Shown piece by piece: positions 1 through 8,825 of a stretch of 64,000 nucleotides of DNA. The position numbers and the translations under genes were made by a program. The stretch is from Trinickia acidisoli (GTDB lineage: Bacteria; Pseudomonadota; Gammaproteobacteria; Burkholderiales; Burkholderiaceae). Numbering within the stretch: position 1 is the first letter of the stretch; every line of letters begins with the position of its first letter. The notes beneath the pieces were generated by a model. It was not told the DNA's origin. It saw only the letters and a list, made by a program, of their open reading frames with translations, and ran no database searches. The stretch lies in the NCBI RefSeq assembly GCF_017315725.1, contig NZ_JAFLRG010000001.1, forward strand, positions 620,001 to 684,000, given 5' to 3'.

Positions 1-491
1 CCATCGAGAGGGCGTTGATGGAGCATCCGTCGGCCATCAGCTTTCGGTTGGCGACCGTCTTCGGAATGTCTCCGAGAATGCGAATCGATCTGCTCGTCAA
101 CGACTTCACATACCGAGCGGTCCATGATCGATTCGTCGTTCTGTTCGAGAGTCATTTCAAGCGAAATTATATTCATGTTCGGGATGTTTCAAGGGTGTTT
201 CAGCACGGGCTGATTCATCACGAAGATATGACCGGGAAAATCTACAATGTTGGGCTCTCGGATGCCAACGTTTCCAAGAAAGAGCTGTGCGAGCGAATTA
301 AACGGCAGTGCCCGGAGTTCGTGTATATCGAAGCTCCGGTCGGCAAGGATCCTGACCAGCGCAATTACATCGTATCGAACGCTAAAATCGAAGCGACCGG
401 CTTCAAGCCCGAGTTTTCTCTCGACCGTGGCATCAGTGAACTCGTCAAAGGCTATACGATGGTCAAAAATACTCGCTACGGCAATGTCTGA
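1..491 (+). CDS. NAD-dependent epimerase/dehydratase family protein, C-terminal part (cut by the window start)
   Basis: The reading frame is already open at position 3, so the gene begins outside the window and only about 160 C-terminal residues are visible. They read like the substrate-binding half of an extended SDR nucleotide-sugar epimerase/dehydratase: an RNYIHVRDVSRVF segment matches the conserved RNFIHVDDV-type region, followed by a KIYNVG strand. The NAD-binding TGxxGxxG end and the YxxxK active site are not visible, so the exact reaction cannot be named. Its position just upstream of polysaccharide polymerase and glycosyltransferase genes suggests that it makes a nucleotide sugar for this polymer. 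Confidence 0.75.
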   Translation, partial: IERALMEHPSAISFRLATVFGMSPRMRIDLLVNDFTYRAVHDRFVVLFESHFKRNYIHVRDVSRVFQHGLIHHEDMTGKIYNVGLSDANVSKKELCERIKRQCPEFVYIEAPVGKDPDQRNYIVSNAKIEATGFKPEFSLDRGISELVKGYTMVKNTRYGNV

Positions 492-554
492 AACGAGCAG
501 GCACAATCAAGCCGTAGGAATGTTTGCCGCGGAACAGAAAGGGCCAATCTTCAG

Positions 555-1796
555 ATGGCAATGAATCCGTTCAGGATCGCAACGAAGCCCTTCAAGCCAG
601 CGGCGCCGATCGCGTTTCTTTTCGTAGTCTTTTCTTTCTATCCCGCGATCGTACTCGTAGAGATCACGCACAAGGGCTCCTCGATTCGCCTGTACCATGT
701 GTTGGCGCTTCTATGCTTGGGGCAACTCCTAATACGCAGACCGCTGTGCTTTCCTGCACGAGCGAAATTGATTTGGAGTTATTTCGCGGTCGCGCTGCTA
801 TCCAATGGCTATGTTTATTGGCAGATTGGATTCAATAAGCAGTTCATTCAGTTGCCGTTTGCGGCTCTTACGTTTATTTTCGGGTTTCATCTGATTCGAT
901 ATTTAGGCTGTGAGACGGTGTTGACTTATTTTAGAAAGGCTGCGAAGTTATATCTTGCCGTCGTTGCGATAAAAGCCATTCTGTATATTAATTTATTTCT
1001 TCGGGCGGCGGTCGTGGGGCAGGGGGCATTCTTTGATGTTCCGTGGGTTTCATCAGGCGGCCCAAATATCGAGGCTACGTTTTGTGGAATAGCGGCGATC
1101 TTTTTGCTCAAGGATAAGCGCTTTTGGGTGGCGTTGGCAGTTTCGATAGTCATATCCGTTCTATATCAAAGTCGATCGGGATTTATTGTCTGTGTCATGG
1201 CGGCGCTCTTCAAGTTTCATAAAAAGCCGAATTTGAAACAGTTGTTCGCGTCCCTACTGGTGCTCGGCCTGATTGCAGCGGTACTTGTCGATGTGTCCAC
1301 CGCTCAGGACAACATCGTCACTCGCTTCCTGTCCATCGGTTCCGAGCTGGACAACGACTCGGTTGGGCGCGCGCTGCTCTGGACCAATGGGGTCGAATTG
1401 CTGATGAACCACCCTTGGGGAAGCGGAATAGGGAACTCATTTAATTTGCTCGAAGGTCAAATAGGTCGAGCGCTGGTGGAAAACAATTTTCATAATATTT
1501 ACTTGCAGAACACAATAGACGGTGGTTTTCAATCCGGTGTTTTATTTGCGCTTCTGCTGATATCGACCATTAGGAAATCCTTGCGATCGAATAGCGGCGA
1601 GCATAAAGTGTTCGGCGTTGCACTTCTTGCGTACGCCGTAACAGGTTTTTTTCAATTCGTGGGATACGACGTGTTTGGCTGGCTAATGATCGGCATCTGC
1701 GCCACCTTGAACAGCGATCGAGAAATTTTGACCCCCCCGACGAAAATCGCTCATGACGAAATTTGTGACCGGAGGCCTTGGCCAAGCGTTGCCTAA
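555..1796 (+). CDS. Wzy-like O-antigen/exopolysaccharide polymerase
   Basis: A 413-residue, very hydrophobic protein with roughly ten predicted membrane segments. A longer soluble loop around residues 250-320 contains a GRALLW segment and an NNFHNIYLQ segment, a layout typical of the O-antigen ligase/polymerase (Wzy/WaaL) superfamily. In the Wzx/Wzy pathway such a protein joins lipid-linked repeat units at the periplasmic face. A flippase and an initiating transferase in the same locus favour Wzy over the WaaL ligase. An in-frame ATG at 561 is an alternative start; ribosome-binding signals are weak for both. The gene is clearly AT-richer than the downstream core genes, which suggests horizontal origin. 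Confidence 0.75.
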   Translation: MAMNPFRIATKPFKPAAPIAFLFVVFSFYPAIVLVEITHKGSSIRLYHVLALLCLGQLLIRRPLCFPARAKLIWSYFAVALLSNGYVYWQIGFNKQFIQLPFAALTFIFGFHLIRYLGCETVLTYFRKAAKLYLAVVAIKAILYINLFLRAAVVGQGAFFDVPWVSSGGPNIEATFCGIAAIFLLKDKRFWVALAVSIVISVLYQSRSGFIVCVMAALFKFHKKPNLKQLFASLLVLGLIAAVLVDVSTAQDNIVTRFLSIGSELDNDSVGRALLWTNGVELLMNHPWGSGIGNSFNLLEGQIGRALVENNFHNIYLQNTIDGGFQSGVLFALLLISTIRKSLRSNSGEHKVFGVALLAYAVTGFFQFVGYDVFGWLMIGICATLNSDREILTPPTKIAHDEICDRRPWPSVA

Positions 1797-1885
1797 ACAA
1801 ACAGCTTGAATCGGTGGGTGAATTGAATGCACGGCTCGATTGAGTGCGCGATTTAAGGCGACTTTGAACGGATTGGAGCGGTCAA

Positions 1886-2752
1886 ATGAAGGTTAGCATC
1901 ATAGTGCCGACGCTAAGGGAAAAGCTGCTCGACGGTCTTCTGCGCTCGATAGATCTGGGGGCGCAAGGAGTGGAGCACGAAATCGTCGTCATCAGCCCAT
2001 TTAGCCCTAAAGGGAGGTTGATTGTCTGGCTAAAGGAGGACGTGCCTCAGGGTACTTGCAATGCAATCGCCCGTGGATACGAGGCGGCGTCCGGGGATAT
2101 CATTGTTTTACTCTCCGATGACGTGCTGGTGACTCGCGGCTGGCTCAGGCATATCGTAGATTTCATTGTCACGCACGAACGCAATCATTTTCCTTTCGTC
2201 GCTGGACAGAATAAAAGCGGAAATTATTTCGGCACGGTATATGGTCTATATTACCCATACTACCCGGCGATCAGCCGCGCGAGTGCCGAGGCTGTGGGCG
2301 GACTGTTTTCGAGGGAGTTTATCTCTCATTATGGCGACCCGGATCTAGGGCTTAGAGTTTGGCGCAACGGTGGGCGAGCTCAGTTGTGCTATCAAAGCAA
2401 GCTAATATTTTCATCTATCGAGAGATACTTTTCCGCCGCGCCTAAGAAGTCCATGGCATTCGATGTTGATTTTCGCGCGTTCAAGGCGAAATGGTCGTCC
2501 ACCTACGGAGTCGGCTGGGGGGCTGGTTTTCGCGATGTCAACAGGGATTACAAGCTTGTTTCGCTAGTTGATGGGAGCTACTTCAACAATGCGCCACCCA
2601 CTGATACCTATGCAGAGCCGACGCACAACGACTGGCTGGAAGCGCCTCTCCTACGGAAGGCCGGTATGTACGTTGTCGAGCACGCGAGCTCGTCGACGAT
2701 CGCTTCCATCACAAAGCTGACTCACACCTTACGCACTCTGTCTCGTCGATAG
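1886..2752 (+). CDS. Family 2 glycosyltransferase
   Basis: A 288-residue protein with a GT-A fold start (VSIIVPTLREK) and an acidic LLSDDV motif near residue 77 at the place of the DXD nucleotide-sugar/metal site. It lacks clear membrane segments, so it probably works at the cytoplasmic face, adding one sugar to the lipid-linked repeat unit. A GGAG ribosome-binding site at 1875-1878, seven bases before the ATG, supports the start. It lies between the polymerase and flippase genes and shares their lower GC. Donor and acceptor sugars cannot be predicted. The C-terminal half is not of a type I recognise. Confidence 0.78.
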   Translation: MKVSIIVPTLREKLLDGLLRSIDLGAQGVEHEIVVISPFSPKGRLIVWLKEDVPQGTCNAIARGYEAASGDIIVLLSDDVLVTRGWLRHIVDFIVTHERNHFPFVAGQNKSGNYFGTVYGLYYPYYPAISRASAEAVGGLFSREFISHYGDPDLGLRVWRNGGRAQLCYQSKLIFSSIERYFSAAPKKSMAFDVDFRAFKAKWSSTYGVGWGAGFRDVNRDYKLVSLVDGSYFNNAPPTDTYAEPTHNDWLEAPLLRKAGMYVVEHASSSTIASITKLTHTLRTLSRR

Positions 2753-2775
2753 CAAACCGGCGACCTCGTGGAGCG

Positions 2776-4002
2776 ATGGTTGTGCTTAGAAATATCGTTT
2801 TCCTCTATTTTTCGTATGCCATTTCGATGGCTGCGCCTTTAATCATCTTGCCGATCCTGGGACCACGCCTGGGGGTCGCCGGGTGGGGGGTGTTTACGGT
2901 CGCACAGACTATCTCGATAATCATGATAGCCATCTCCGATTTTGGCTTTCATGTGTCAGGCGTAAGATCTATTTCGCGTCGAAGAGAAAATGCGATTTTT
3001 CTGGCGGAAACGTTCGTATATGTCAATTTAATTAAATTCTGCTTGGCGCTTTTGGGGGCGATTGCTATTTTCACGGCATACTACTTCGCCTTGCTTCCGA
3101 AAGTTGATTTTTGGGTACTCGTATTGGCGATTCTTGCTGGTGCATTTCAAGGATTCAGTCTTACCTGGTATTATCAGGGAATCGAAAAAATGATGATGCC
3201 GAGCCTTTGTGATGCGCTTGGTAAAACCATTGTGGTCGTTGGTGTCTATATTTTGGTTCGCGGGCCCGCGGATATTTGGCGATGCTTCGCTATCCAAGCG
3301 CTCGCGGCTGCATCGAGTTTCTCGATTCTCCTGATACTGGCAAACGTACGTTTTTCCTGGCGATCGGTGGGGTGCAAGCCTTTGATGGCCTGCTGGCGCG
3401 ATGCCGCCCCGATGGGCCTACTGCATTTGATTGGAACGCTTCTGGGAGCACTCCAACCGCTCGCGCTCGCAAAATTCGCCAGCTCGTACGAAGTGGGACG
3501 GTACGGGGCTTCGGAGAAAATTTCCCGCGCGATGTACAGCGTGGCTCAGCCGATTAGATTTGCCTTCTTCCCCCGTATCAGTAAGAATGCAACGCCGAAT
3601 TCGTTGTCCGAAAGAAATCTAGTCTTGTCGTCCGCGATAATGATTGGAATGGCATTGATAGCGGGCTTGATCACCTTCGATTGTTCGGGATGGTTGCTTC
3701 ACGTTGTTTTTGGGCGTGCGTTCTCGAGTGGCGCGAATGTACTGAAAATCCTCGCCGCATTGCCGGTGTTGACGGCTATTCGCGAGGGTTTCGTCACTCA
3801 ATATTTGATCGCAAACAAGCAAGAGTTTTTGCTGATTAAAATTCTTTGCGCGACCTTCGGGATCGGGTTTGTTTTGATATGGATTCTGAGAGGCGCACTT
3901 TCGGCAACGGAGATGGCCGGTGTATTAATTTTATCCGAATCGCTCTTCGTTGCTTCCGGGCTATTTCTTCTTCGACGATACAGCATCAGCGTCCAGCTAT
4001 GA
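2776..4002 (+). CDS. Wzx-like oligosaccharide flippase
   Basis: A 408-residue membrane protein with about twelve predicted helices and the N-terminal pattern of the polysaccharide biosynthesis/MATE-like flippase family (first helix, then a GVAGWGVFTVAQTIS segment). It should move undecaprenyl-pyrophosphate-linked repeat units across the inner membrane for Wzy. The stop overlaps the start of the next glycosyltransferase gene (ATGA), so the two are probably translationally coupled. A GTG at 2782 is an alternative start because the GGAG at 2770-2773 is only two bases from the ATG at 2776 but eight from this GTG. Confidence 0.82.
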   Translation: MVVLRNIVFLYFSYAISMAAPLIILPILGPRLGVAGWGVFTVAQTISIIMIAISDFGFHVSGVRSISRRRENAIFLAETFVYVNLIKFCLALLGAIAIFTAYYFALLPKVDFWVLVLAILAGAFQGFSLTWYYQGIEKMMMPSLCDALGKTIVVVGVYILVRGPADIWRCFAIQALAAASSFSILLILANVRFSWRSVGCKPLMACWRDAAPMGLLHLIGTLLGALQPLALAKFASSYEVGRYGASEKISRAMYSVAQPIRFAFFPRISKNATPNSLSERNLVLSSAIMIGMALIAGLITFDCSGWLLHVVFGRAFSSGANVLKILAALPVLTAIREGFVTQYLIANKQEFLLIKILCATFGIGFVLIWILRGALSATEMAGVLILSESLFVASGLFLLRRYSISVQL

Positions 4003-4832
4003 AGCATGCCAGTGCGCCATTGACGGTGCTCATGTCCACCTACTTCGGCGTTAGGGCCGAATGGCTGCGGGCTTCATTGAGTAGCCTTGCGACGCAGCGC
4101 CTTCCGCCGGCACAGGTGGTGCTGGTCATCGACGGTGAGATTCCGAAAGATCAGGAACAGGCGGTTGAAAGCGTACGGGGCTCGGCACCGCTGATCGAGT
4201 GGACCATACTGCGACAGGCGCGGAAGGGGCTTGCGGCGGCGTTGAACTACGGCTTGACCGCGGCTAAGTACGACCTGATTGCCCGCATGGACAGCGATGA
4301 TATTTGTCACCCGGATCGCTTCGAGGTGCAACTGAAAGCGCTTGCCGCGGAACCTGCGGTAGACGTGATCTGCTCCTGGCATGCGGAGTTTGAGGTCGAA
4401 GGAGAAGTACTGGCGACAAAAAGAACGCCGGAGTTTCATGGCCAGATCGCAAGATATTTGAATTATAGAAACATCATATCTCATCCAACTATCGTTCTTC
4501 GGCGAGATCTGCTGATGAGTGTCGGTGGATATAACGAATCGGTCGGATTGCTCGAGGATTATGATCTTTATCTCAAGCTATTGCTCCGAGGGGCAAAATA
4601 TTACTGCATCCAGAAGCCGCTGGTCTACGTCAGAATTTCGCGAGAGCAAAGAAATAGAAGAGGGGGTATTGGGTATATTTGGACAGAAGTAAAATTTCGA
4701 ACCCGCGCTCTGATGGCTCGAAAAATCAGCATAACCGGGTGGGTGGTCGGCGTTATGGTCTACCCGATATTCAGGCTCAGCCCGCCTTGGCTCAAGGGGA
4801 TATTTTACGCTGCAGTCAGGAGTGGCCAATGA
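3999..4832 (+). CDS. Family 2 glycosyltransferase (AmsE-like)
   Basis: A 277-residue GT-A glycosyltransferase. The N-terminus (LTVLMSTYFG), the IARMDSDDICHPDRF motif with its DSDD metal/nucleotide-sugar site near residue 90, and the later GLLEDYDLYLKLLLRG segment match the AmsE-type family of exopolysaccharide transferases. Its ATG overlaps the flippase stop and its stop overlaps the next transferase start (ATGA both times), so flippase and two transferases form one tightly coupled operon. A longer frame continues upstream to 3846 but lies inside the flippase gene; I chose the overlapping ATG at 3999. The sugar specificity is unknown. Confidence 0.83.
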   Translation: MKHASAPLTVLMSTYFGVRAEWLRASLSSLATQRLPPAQVVLVIDGEIPKDQEQAVESVRGSAPLIEWTILRQARKGLAAALNYGLTAAKYDLIARMDSDDICHPDRFEVQLKALAAEPAVDVICSWHAEFEVEGEVLATKRTPEFHGQIARYLNYRNIISHPTIVLRRDLLMSVGGYNESVGLLEDYDLYLKLLLRGAKYYCIQKPLVYVRISREQRNRRGGIGYIWTEVKFRTRALMARKISITGWVVGVMVYPIFRLSPPWLKGIFYAAVRSGQ

Positions 4833-5713
4833 TGGTCGCGACGTCCGCCGGCGCTGTCGAGGAGGTGCTTCGCGGTGGTAGCCGAGGTGTCTCGACGCAA
4901 CACCCCTCGGTGTCGATTTTGACATTCGTGCGCAATGCAGTGGATACGTTGCCATCGACCATTGAAAGCGTCCTTCAACAGACCGCGCTGGAGCGCCTCG
5001 ATTACATCGTCGTAGACGGGGCTTCGAACGATGGGACTATCGATATATTGAGATCGTATGATGCGCATATCGATCAATGGGTCTCGGAAAAAGATCGAGG
5101 TATCGTCGATGCGCAAAATAAAGCCATCTTATTGTCCGGCGCGAGGTATGTTTTTTTTCTGAATGCCGATGATTGGATTGAGCCGAAATTTATCGAGGCG
5201 GCGGTAGATGCAATCGCGGTAAGCGGTGCGGATATAGTCTATGGAGATATCCAGGTGCGGTCCAGCGATGGGGCGCCGTTGCACCGATTGAACGGGGATC
5301 CAGCTTTCTTTGGAAGGATGGGTGCCTTCTACCAGATGCCTTGCGTCAACTTTCCGACGATGGTCATACGTAGGGCTCTATTCGATGAGATCGGATTATT
5401 CGATGAGCGATTCCGGGTTGCCCCGGACTACGAATGGCTGCTGCGCCTGGTAAAGAATAGGAAGGATTTAAAGGTAAGGTATGTGCCTGACCTTGTCGTC
5501 AATTTCAGGCTTGGCGGCAACTCCGATCTTTTGTATTACATTGGATTGAAGGATGCATATCGCGCGTCGATCATGCATGGCGGGAAGGTCGCGTTGGCGA
5601 TGTGTTTTTATGGAAAACGGATGGTGATGCACTGGTGCAAAGGCATCGCTAGCACCGTAATCCCTCGACCGTTGTTCTCGAGACTATTGGGCATCGCAAG
5701 GAGGTTCGCGTAA
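4829..5713 (+). CDS. Family 2 glycosyltransferase (WcaA-like)
   Basis: A 294-residue transferase with the family 2 core VSILTFVRNAVDTL, the VVDGASNDGT nucleotide-binding segment, EKDRGIVDAQNK, and an FLNADDW acidic motif. APDYEWLLRL near residue 200 is the usual catalytic-base region. A clear AGGAG at 4818-4822, six bases upstream, supports the ATG at 4829, which overlaps the previous stop. It is the last gene of the lower-GC block; a 214-base gap with a nested inverted repeat separates it from the initiating transferase. Predicted role: one glycosidic bond of the repeat unit. Donor unknown. Confidence 0.83.
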   Translation: MMVATSAGAVEEVLRGGSRGVSTQHPSVSILTFVRNAVDTLPSTIESVLQQTALERLDYIVVDGASNDGTIDILRSYDAHIDQWVSEKDRGIVDAQNKAILLSGARYVFFLNADDWIEPKFIEAAVDAIAVSGADIVYGDIQVRSSDGAPLHRLNGDPAFFGRMGAFYQMPCVNFPTMVIRRALFDEIGLFDERFRVAPDYEWLLRLVKNRKDLKVRYVPDLVVNFRLGGNSDLLYYIGLKDAYRASIMHGGKVALAMCFYGKRMVMHWCKGIASTVIPRPLFSRLLGIARRFA

Positions 5714-5763
5714 CCGCATTTTCCGGATAGCGTTGCTCAACCGTCAAATGTCTCCGCTGTGGC

Positions 5764-5820
5764 GGCAGCCTTGCTGCGTCTCGAACGAGATGCGCTTCAT
5801 CGACGGGAGGCTGCCTTTGT
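5764..5820 (+). terminator. Nested inverted repeat after the glycosyltransferase operon, possible terminator
   Basis: GGCAGCCT (5764-5771) pairs perfectly with AGGCTGCC (5808-5815), and a second stem, TCTCG-AA-CGAGA, sits inside it. The distal arm runs into TTTGT. The loop region is longer than in a standard intrinsic terminator and the T-run is short, so this may be an attenuator or simply a folded spacer. It separates the AT-rich glycosyltransferase block from the higher-GC initiating-transferase and export genes. Confidence 0.35.
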
Positions 5821-5927
5821 CAATCACGAGAAATAATAATAGGTGAGGCAAGAAATGGGATATTGCACGACCACGATCGTCCAGCGCGTTGCCACGGTGT
5901 GGAGCTGTGCATTCGCGGGGGGCGGTG

Positions 5928-7634
5928 ATGAATAAGCGCGGCGCACTTTTTCCTCCTCTCATCGCCCTTCTGTTTGTCCTGTTGGCCGCGAAAGGGGTCA
6001 AGAATTACGTCGCGCAATATGCGGTCCACATGCCGGATTCCGACACGGTGCGACAAGCGGCCACCTCCGGATTCGCGCTGCCGCCTGCATTCGAGCAATG
6101 GGGCCTCTATATGGCCCACCGCACGTCTGTTTTATGCGCCGCCGCGCTGATTGCCTTCCTGGGCATTTGCCTGCTGTGCGCGCGACGCACCGAGCAGGGG
6201 CGATTCGCCCAAGTTTATTGGCCCGTGAAACTCACGCTAGCGGGTACCGACGTGCTGGTGCTCCTTGTCGATTTCGCTTTGCTGGGTCTTCCCGACACGC
6301 GTGGCGCCGCTGCATGGGCGAGCTATGGCGCCAGGGCGCTATTCGTTCATCTGGCGCTGACGCTGCTGACAGTCGGGTGGTTCTGGGTTGGCCTCGAACA
6401 TTACGCACGTCGCCGGCCGTTTGGGGACGAGCTCCGTGAAATCGCTCAGACGTTGAGTGTCGTGCTGATGTTAGCCGGCGCCATCATCTTCTACGCGGGC
6501 ATAGGCGCTGAGCGAGGTGTCACGCTGTGGACGTGGGGCTGTGCGTTTGCAATCTTACCGCTGGGCCGTGTTACCGCTAGGGCGTTGCTCGACGCCGTGG
6601 GTCTCTGGCGCCAAGCAGTCCTGATCATCGGTTGTGGAGACAACGCTCGAGACGCGTGGCAGGCTCTGAGGGGCGCGCAAGGTATGGGCTATCGGCTGCT
6701 CGGTTTCGTCGACGTGAACGCGGCCAGCCCGGCGTGTGCCGTTCGAGAGGGGATTTCGATCGGCACGGAGACCTATCCGGTTTTCTCGCCATCGCCCACC
6801 CTCGACGACCTGCTGCGTGCATACGAGGGCGCGCAACTCGTCGTAGCGCTCGACGATGTGTCATGCGCGGCAAGCCAAACGCTTCTCCAGCACCTTACTG
6901 CAAGCCGTCGGAATATCCACGTGATCCCGCCGATTCGCGGCTTGCCGCTTTTTGGCACGCAACTTTCGCATTTCTTTTGCCACGAGGTATTGTTCCTCAC
7001 TGTTCGCAACAACCTTACGCGCAGAAGCTATCGATGGCTGAAACGGGCGTTCGATCTGGTCGTCGCGAGCACCCTGCTGGTCTTACTGTTGCCGCTTTTC
7101 GCCATCATTTCATCGATGATACGCAATGCCGGCGGAACGGCTTTCTACGGTCAGACACGCGTGGGGCGCGACGGCAAGCCGTTCAAGTGCCTCAAGTTCC
7201 GAACCATGCGCCCCGATGCCGAAAAGGTATTGCAGGAGGTGCTGGCTAACGATCCGTTGGCTCGTGCCGAGTGGGACAAAGACTTCAAGCTTAGGAACGA
7301 CCCCCGCGTCACGCCGATCGGCAACTTTCTGCGCAAGAGAAGCCTCGATGAGCTTCCGCAACTCATCAATGTCGTCAGGGGCGAGATGAGTCTTGTCGGT
7401 CCGCGCCCCATCGTGGACGCCGAACTCGGGCGCTATGGCGCCTATGTGAATCTGTATCTGCGGGTTTTGCCCGGCGTGACGGGGCTTTGGCAAATCAGTG
7501 GACGCAACGACGCCAGTTATGCCGAGCGTGTCAGCCTCGATGCCTGGTACGTGCAGAACTGGTCGATCTGGTATGACATCGCCGTTTTGTTCAAGACGGT
7601 CGGCGTTGTAATTCAGGGGCGTGGGGCATATTGA
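5928..7634 (+). CDS. Undecaprenyl-phosphate sugar phosphotransferase (PHPT family, WbaP/WcaJ-like)
   Basis: A 568-residue inner-membrane enzyme. The N-terminal half has several predicted membrane helices; a Rossmann-like segment ([13 protein letters not shown]) lies near residue 230; the C-terminal catalytic sugar-transferase domain runs from about residue 365 to the end, with [24 protein letters not shown] and [13 protein letters not shown] motifs. It should start repeat-unit synthesis by moving a hexose-1-phosphate (galactose or glucose) from a UDP-sugar to undecaprenyl phosphate. An upstream GTG at 5889 is in frame, but the ATG at 5928 directly follows a G-rich ribosome-binding region. Base composition is closer to the core genome than to the upstream transferases. 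Confidence 0.87.
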   Translation: MNKRGALFPPLIALLFVLLAAKGVKNYVAQYAVHMPDSDTVRQAATSGFALPPAFEQWGLYMAHRTSVLCAAALIAFLGICLLCARRTEQGRFAQVYWPVKLTLAGTDVLVLLVDFALLGLPDTRGAAAWASYGARALFVHLALTLLTVGWFWVGLEHYARRRPFGDELREIAQTLSVVLMLAGAIIFYAGIGAERGVTLWTWGCAFAILPLGRVTARALLDAVGLWRQAVLIIGCGDNARDAWQALRGAQGMGYRLLGFVDVNAASPACAVREGISIGTETYPVFSPSPTLDDLLRAYEGAQLVVALDDVSCAASQTLLQHLTASRRNIHVIPPIRGLPLFGTQLSHFFCHEVLFLTVRNNLTRRSYRWLKRAFDLVVASTLLVLLLPLFAIISSMIRNAGGTAFYGQTRVGRDGKPFKCLKFRTMRPDAEKVLQEVLANDPLARAEWDKDFKLRNDPRVTPIGNFLRKRSLDELPQLINVVRGEMSLVGPRPIVDAELGRYGAYVNLYLRVLPGVTGLWQISGRNDASYAERVSLDAWYVQNWSIWYDIAVLFKTVGVVIQGRGAY

Positions 7635-7671
7635 CCTGCTATCGGTAAGCAAATGGCATTGCTCTGATTTT

Positions 7672-7700
7672 TTGACGCTTGTTACTATCTTTGCTATGTT
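7672..7700 (+). promoter_or_regulatory. Sigma-70 promoter for the gfcA-like gene
   Basis: TTGACG (7672-7677) and TATGTT (7695-7700) are separated by exactly 17 bases, 35 bases before the ATG of the small secreted protein gene. This gives the export-protein block its own start of transcription, independent of the glycosyltransferase operon. Confidence 0.65.
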
Positions 7701-7734
7701 TTTGTCGAGAAAACTCACTTTTTCGGGGAGTCTC

Positions 7735-8070
7735 ATGAACGCATTGATCGCTTTGGTAACTGCCGCGGCGCTTGTCGTATCTCCGGCTGCATTCGCGGCG
7801 GGAGAGGCAGCCGCCGGCGCGGCTGCGACAGGCGGCGGGACGGCAACGGGCACGACTGTTCCGACTGGAACGGCCGCTGCGACGACAGGCGCGACCACTG
7901 GGGCGGGAGCGGCGGGTGCCGCGGGCGCAACCACGATCGCCGGCGTGAGCATCGGTACGGTGGCCGCAGTGGGCCTGGGCGTGGCGGCGGCGGCCGGTTT
8001 GGCCGCCGCCGTGTCTTCCGGCGGAGGCGGTACCTCGGGTACGACGGGAACGACCGGTACGACGCGGTAA
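7735..8070 (+). CDS. Small Gly/Ala/Thr-rich secreted protein, GfcA/YjbE-like
   Basis: A 111-residue protein with a signal peptide (cleavage probably after AAFA, residue 21), then a low-complexity mature part built of Gly, Ala and Thr with a hydrophobic glycine-rich stretch near residues 65-90 and a GTTGTTGTT-like end. Composition, size and position directly before a GfcB/YjbF lipoprotein gene match GfcA of the group 4 capsule operon and YjbE of yjbEFGH, whose molecular roles are not known. A GGGGAG at 7725-7730 selects the ATG at 7735 over an in-frame upstream extension. A terminator follows at once, so it may be made in excess over the downstream genes. The assignment rests mainly on context because the sequence is low-complexity. 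Confidence 0.65.
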   Translation: MNALIALVTAAALVVSPAAFAAGEAAAGAAATGGGTATGTTVPTGTAAATTGATTGAGAAGAAGATTIAGVSIGTVAAVGLGVAAAAGLAAAVSSGGGGTSGTTGTTGTTR

Positions 8071-8093
8071 TAAAACTGATCCGCTGCGTCGAG

Positions 8094-8121
8094 AGGCCCT
8101 CGTCCATAGGGCCTTTTCTTT
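8094..8121 (+). terminator. Intrinsic terminator after the gfcA-like gene
   Basis: AGGCCCT (8094-8100) and AGGGCCT (8108-8114) form a perfect 7-bp stem with a 7-base loop, followed by TTTCTTTG. It lies between the small secreted protein gene and the lipoprotein gene and could be read through in part, giving high small-protein and low downstream expression. Confidence 0.75.
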
Positions 8122-8164
8122 GCTTTGAGTCGCCCGAAGCCCCGCCACAGTTCAGTATGCGTAA

Positions 8165-8812
8165 ATGTTCAATCGGCTCGTAACGCTATTGCCGTGCCTA
8201 TTTCTCTTAAATGCATGTTCCACTTCCCTTCAAGTAATCGGTGATACGTTCGCCCCGCTCAGAGGGCGCAGCGACAAGCTGACCGATACCGCGAAGCTCG
8301 ATACGCGATACCGCTATTTACGTGTCACCGTTCATGGCCGGTCGACGCTCATGATTCTCGGCTATGTCGACCCCGCCCCGCACACTCCTGTCGAGGTCTG
8401 GTACAGCGCCGGCGGCGCTGAGGTCCTGCGTCTTCAGGACGGCCGCGTTGTCGGTACGACGGCGATGCCGACGGATTGGTCGAACGTCCGATTGTCCGCG
8501 CTGCCCTCGTGGTCGAGCATCTCCGCGCCGCTCACGCTGACTCGTCGGCGGGACGTGATGCCGGGCTACGACTATGGGGTCGTCGACACCCTGTCCGTCA
8601 TCCCGATCGCGCCGCCGTCCGGCACACATCTCGTCGGCGTGCCGGTCGATCGGTTGAGTTGGTTCAAGGAAACGTCGAGCGGGCGCGAACCGTTGCCGCC
8701 GGGGCGGTATGGGGTTTCCATTCGCAATGGGCAGGGCATCGTCGTTTATGGCGAGCAATGCCTCAGTCGGAGCTTTTGCATCAGTTGGCAGCGTTGGCCG
8801 GCAAATTCATAA
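8165..8812 (+). CDS. YjbF/GfcB family lipoprotein
   Basis: A 215-residue outer-membrane lipoprotein candidate: a short signal sequence ends in the lipobox LLNAC, so the acylated cysteine is at residue 18. The mature part has an RYRYLRVTVHG...LGY pattern and a GEQCLSRSFCISWQRWPAN-type end with paired cysteines, as in the YjbF (GfcB) family of group 4 capsule/exopolysaccharide proteins. It precedes the GfcC/GfcD-like fusion by 13 bases and is probably co-transcribed with it. Known relatives promote polymer secretion, but their biochemical role is unresolved. Confidence 0.8.
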   Translation: MFNRLVTLLPCLFLLNACSTSLQVIGDTFAPLRGRSDKLTDTAKLDTRYRYLRVTVHGRSTLMILGYVDPAPHTPVEVWYSAGGAEVLRLQDGRVVGTTAMPTDWSNVRLSALPSWSSISAPLTLTRRRDVMPGYDYGVVDTLSVIPIAPPSGTHLVGVPVDRLSWFKETSSGREPLPPGRYGVSIRNGQGIVVYGEQCLSRSFCISWQRWPANS

Positions 8813-8825
8813 CCACAACTGGACG

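Noticed and set aside
5725..5735. ops/JUMPstart-like element (GGATAGCGTTG) before the initiating transferase
   Set aside because: It differs from the GGCGGTAGCGTG consensus at several positions and no further JUMPstart sequence surrounds it.
7110..7952. 280-codon minus-strand frame across the end of the PHPT gene and the small secreted protein gene
   Set aside because: Antisense to two supported genes; its Val/Ala/Pro-rich start is the complement of the Gly/Ala/Thr-rich coding sequence.
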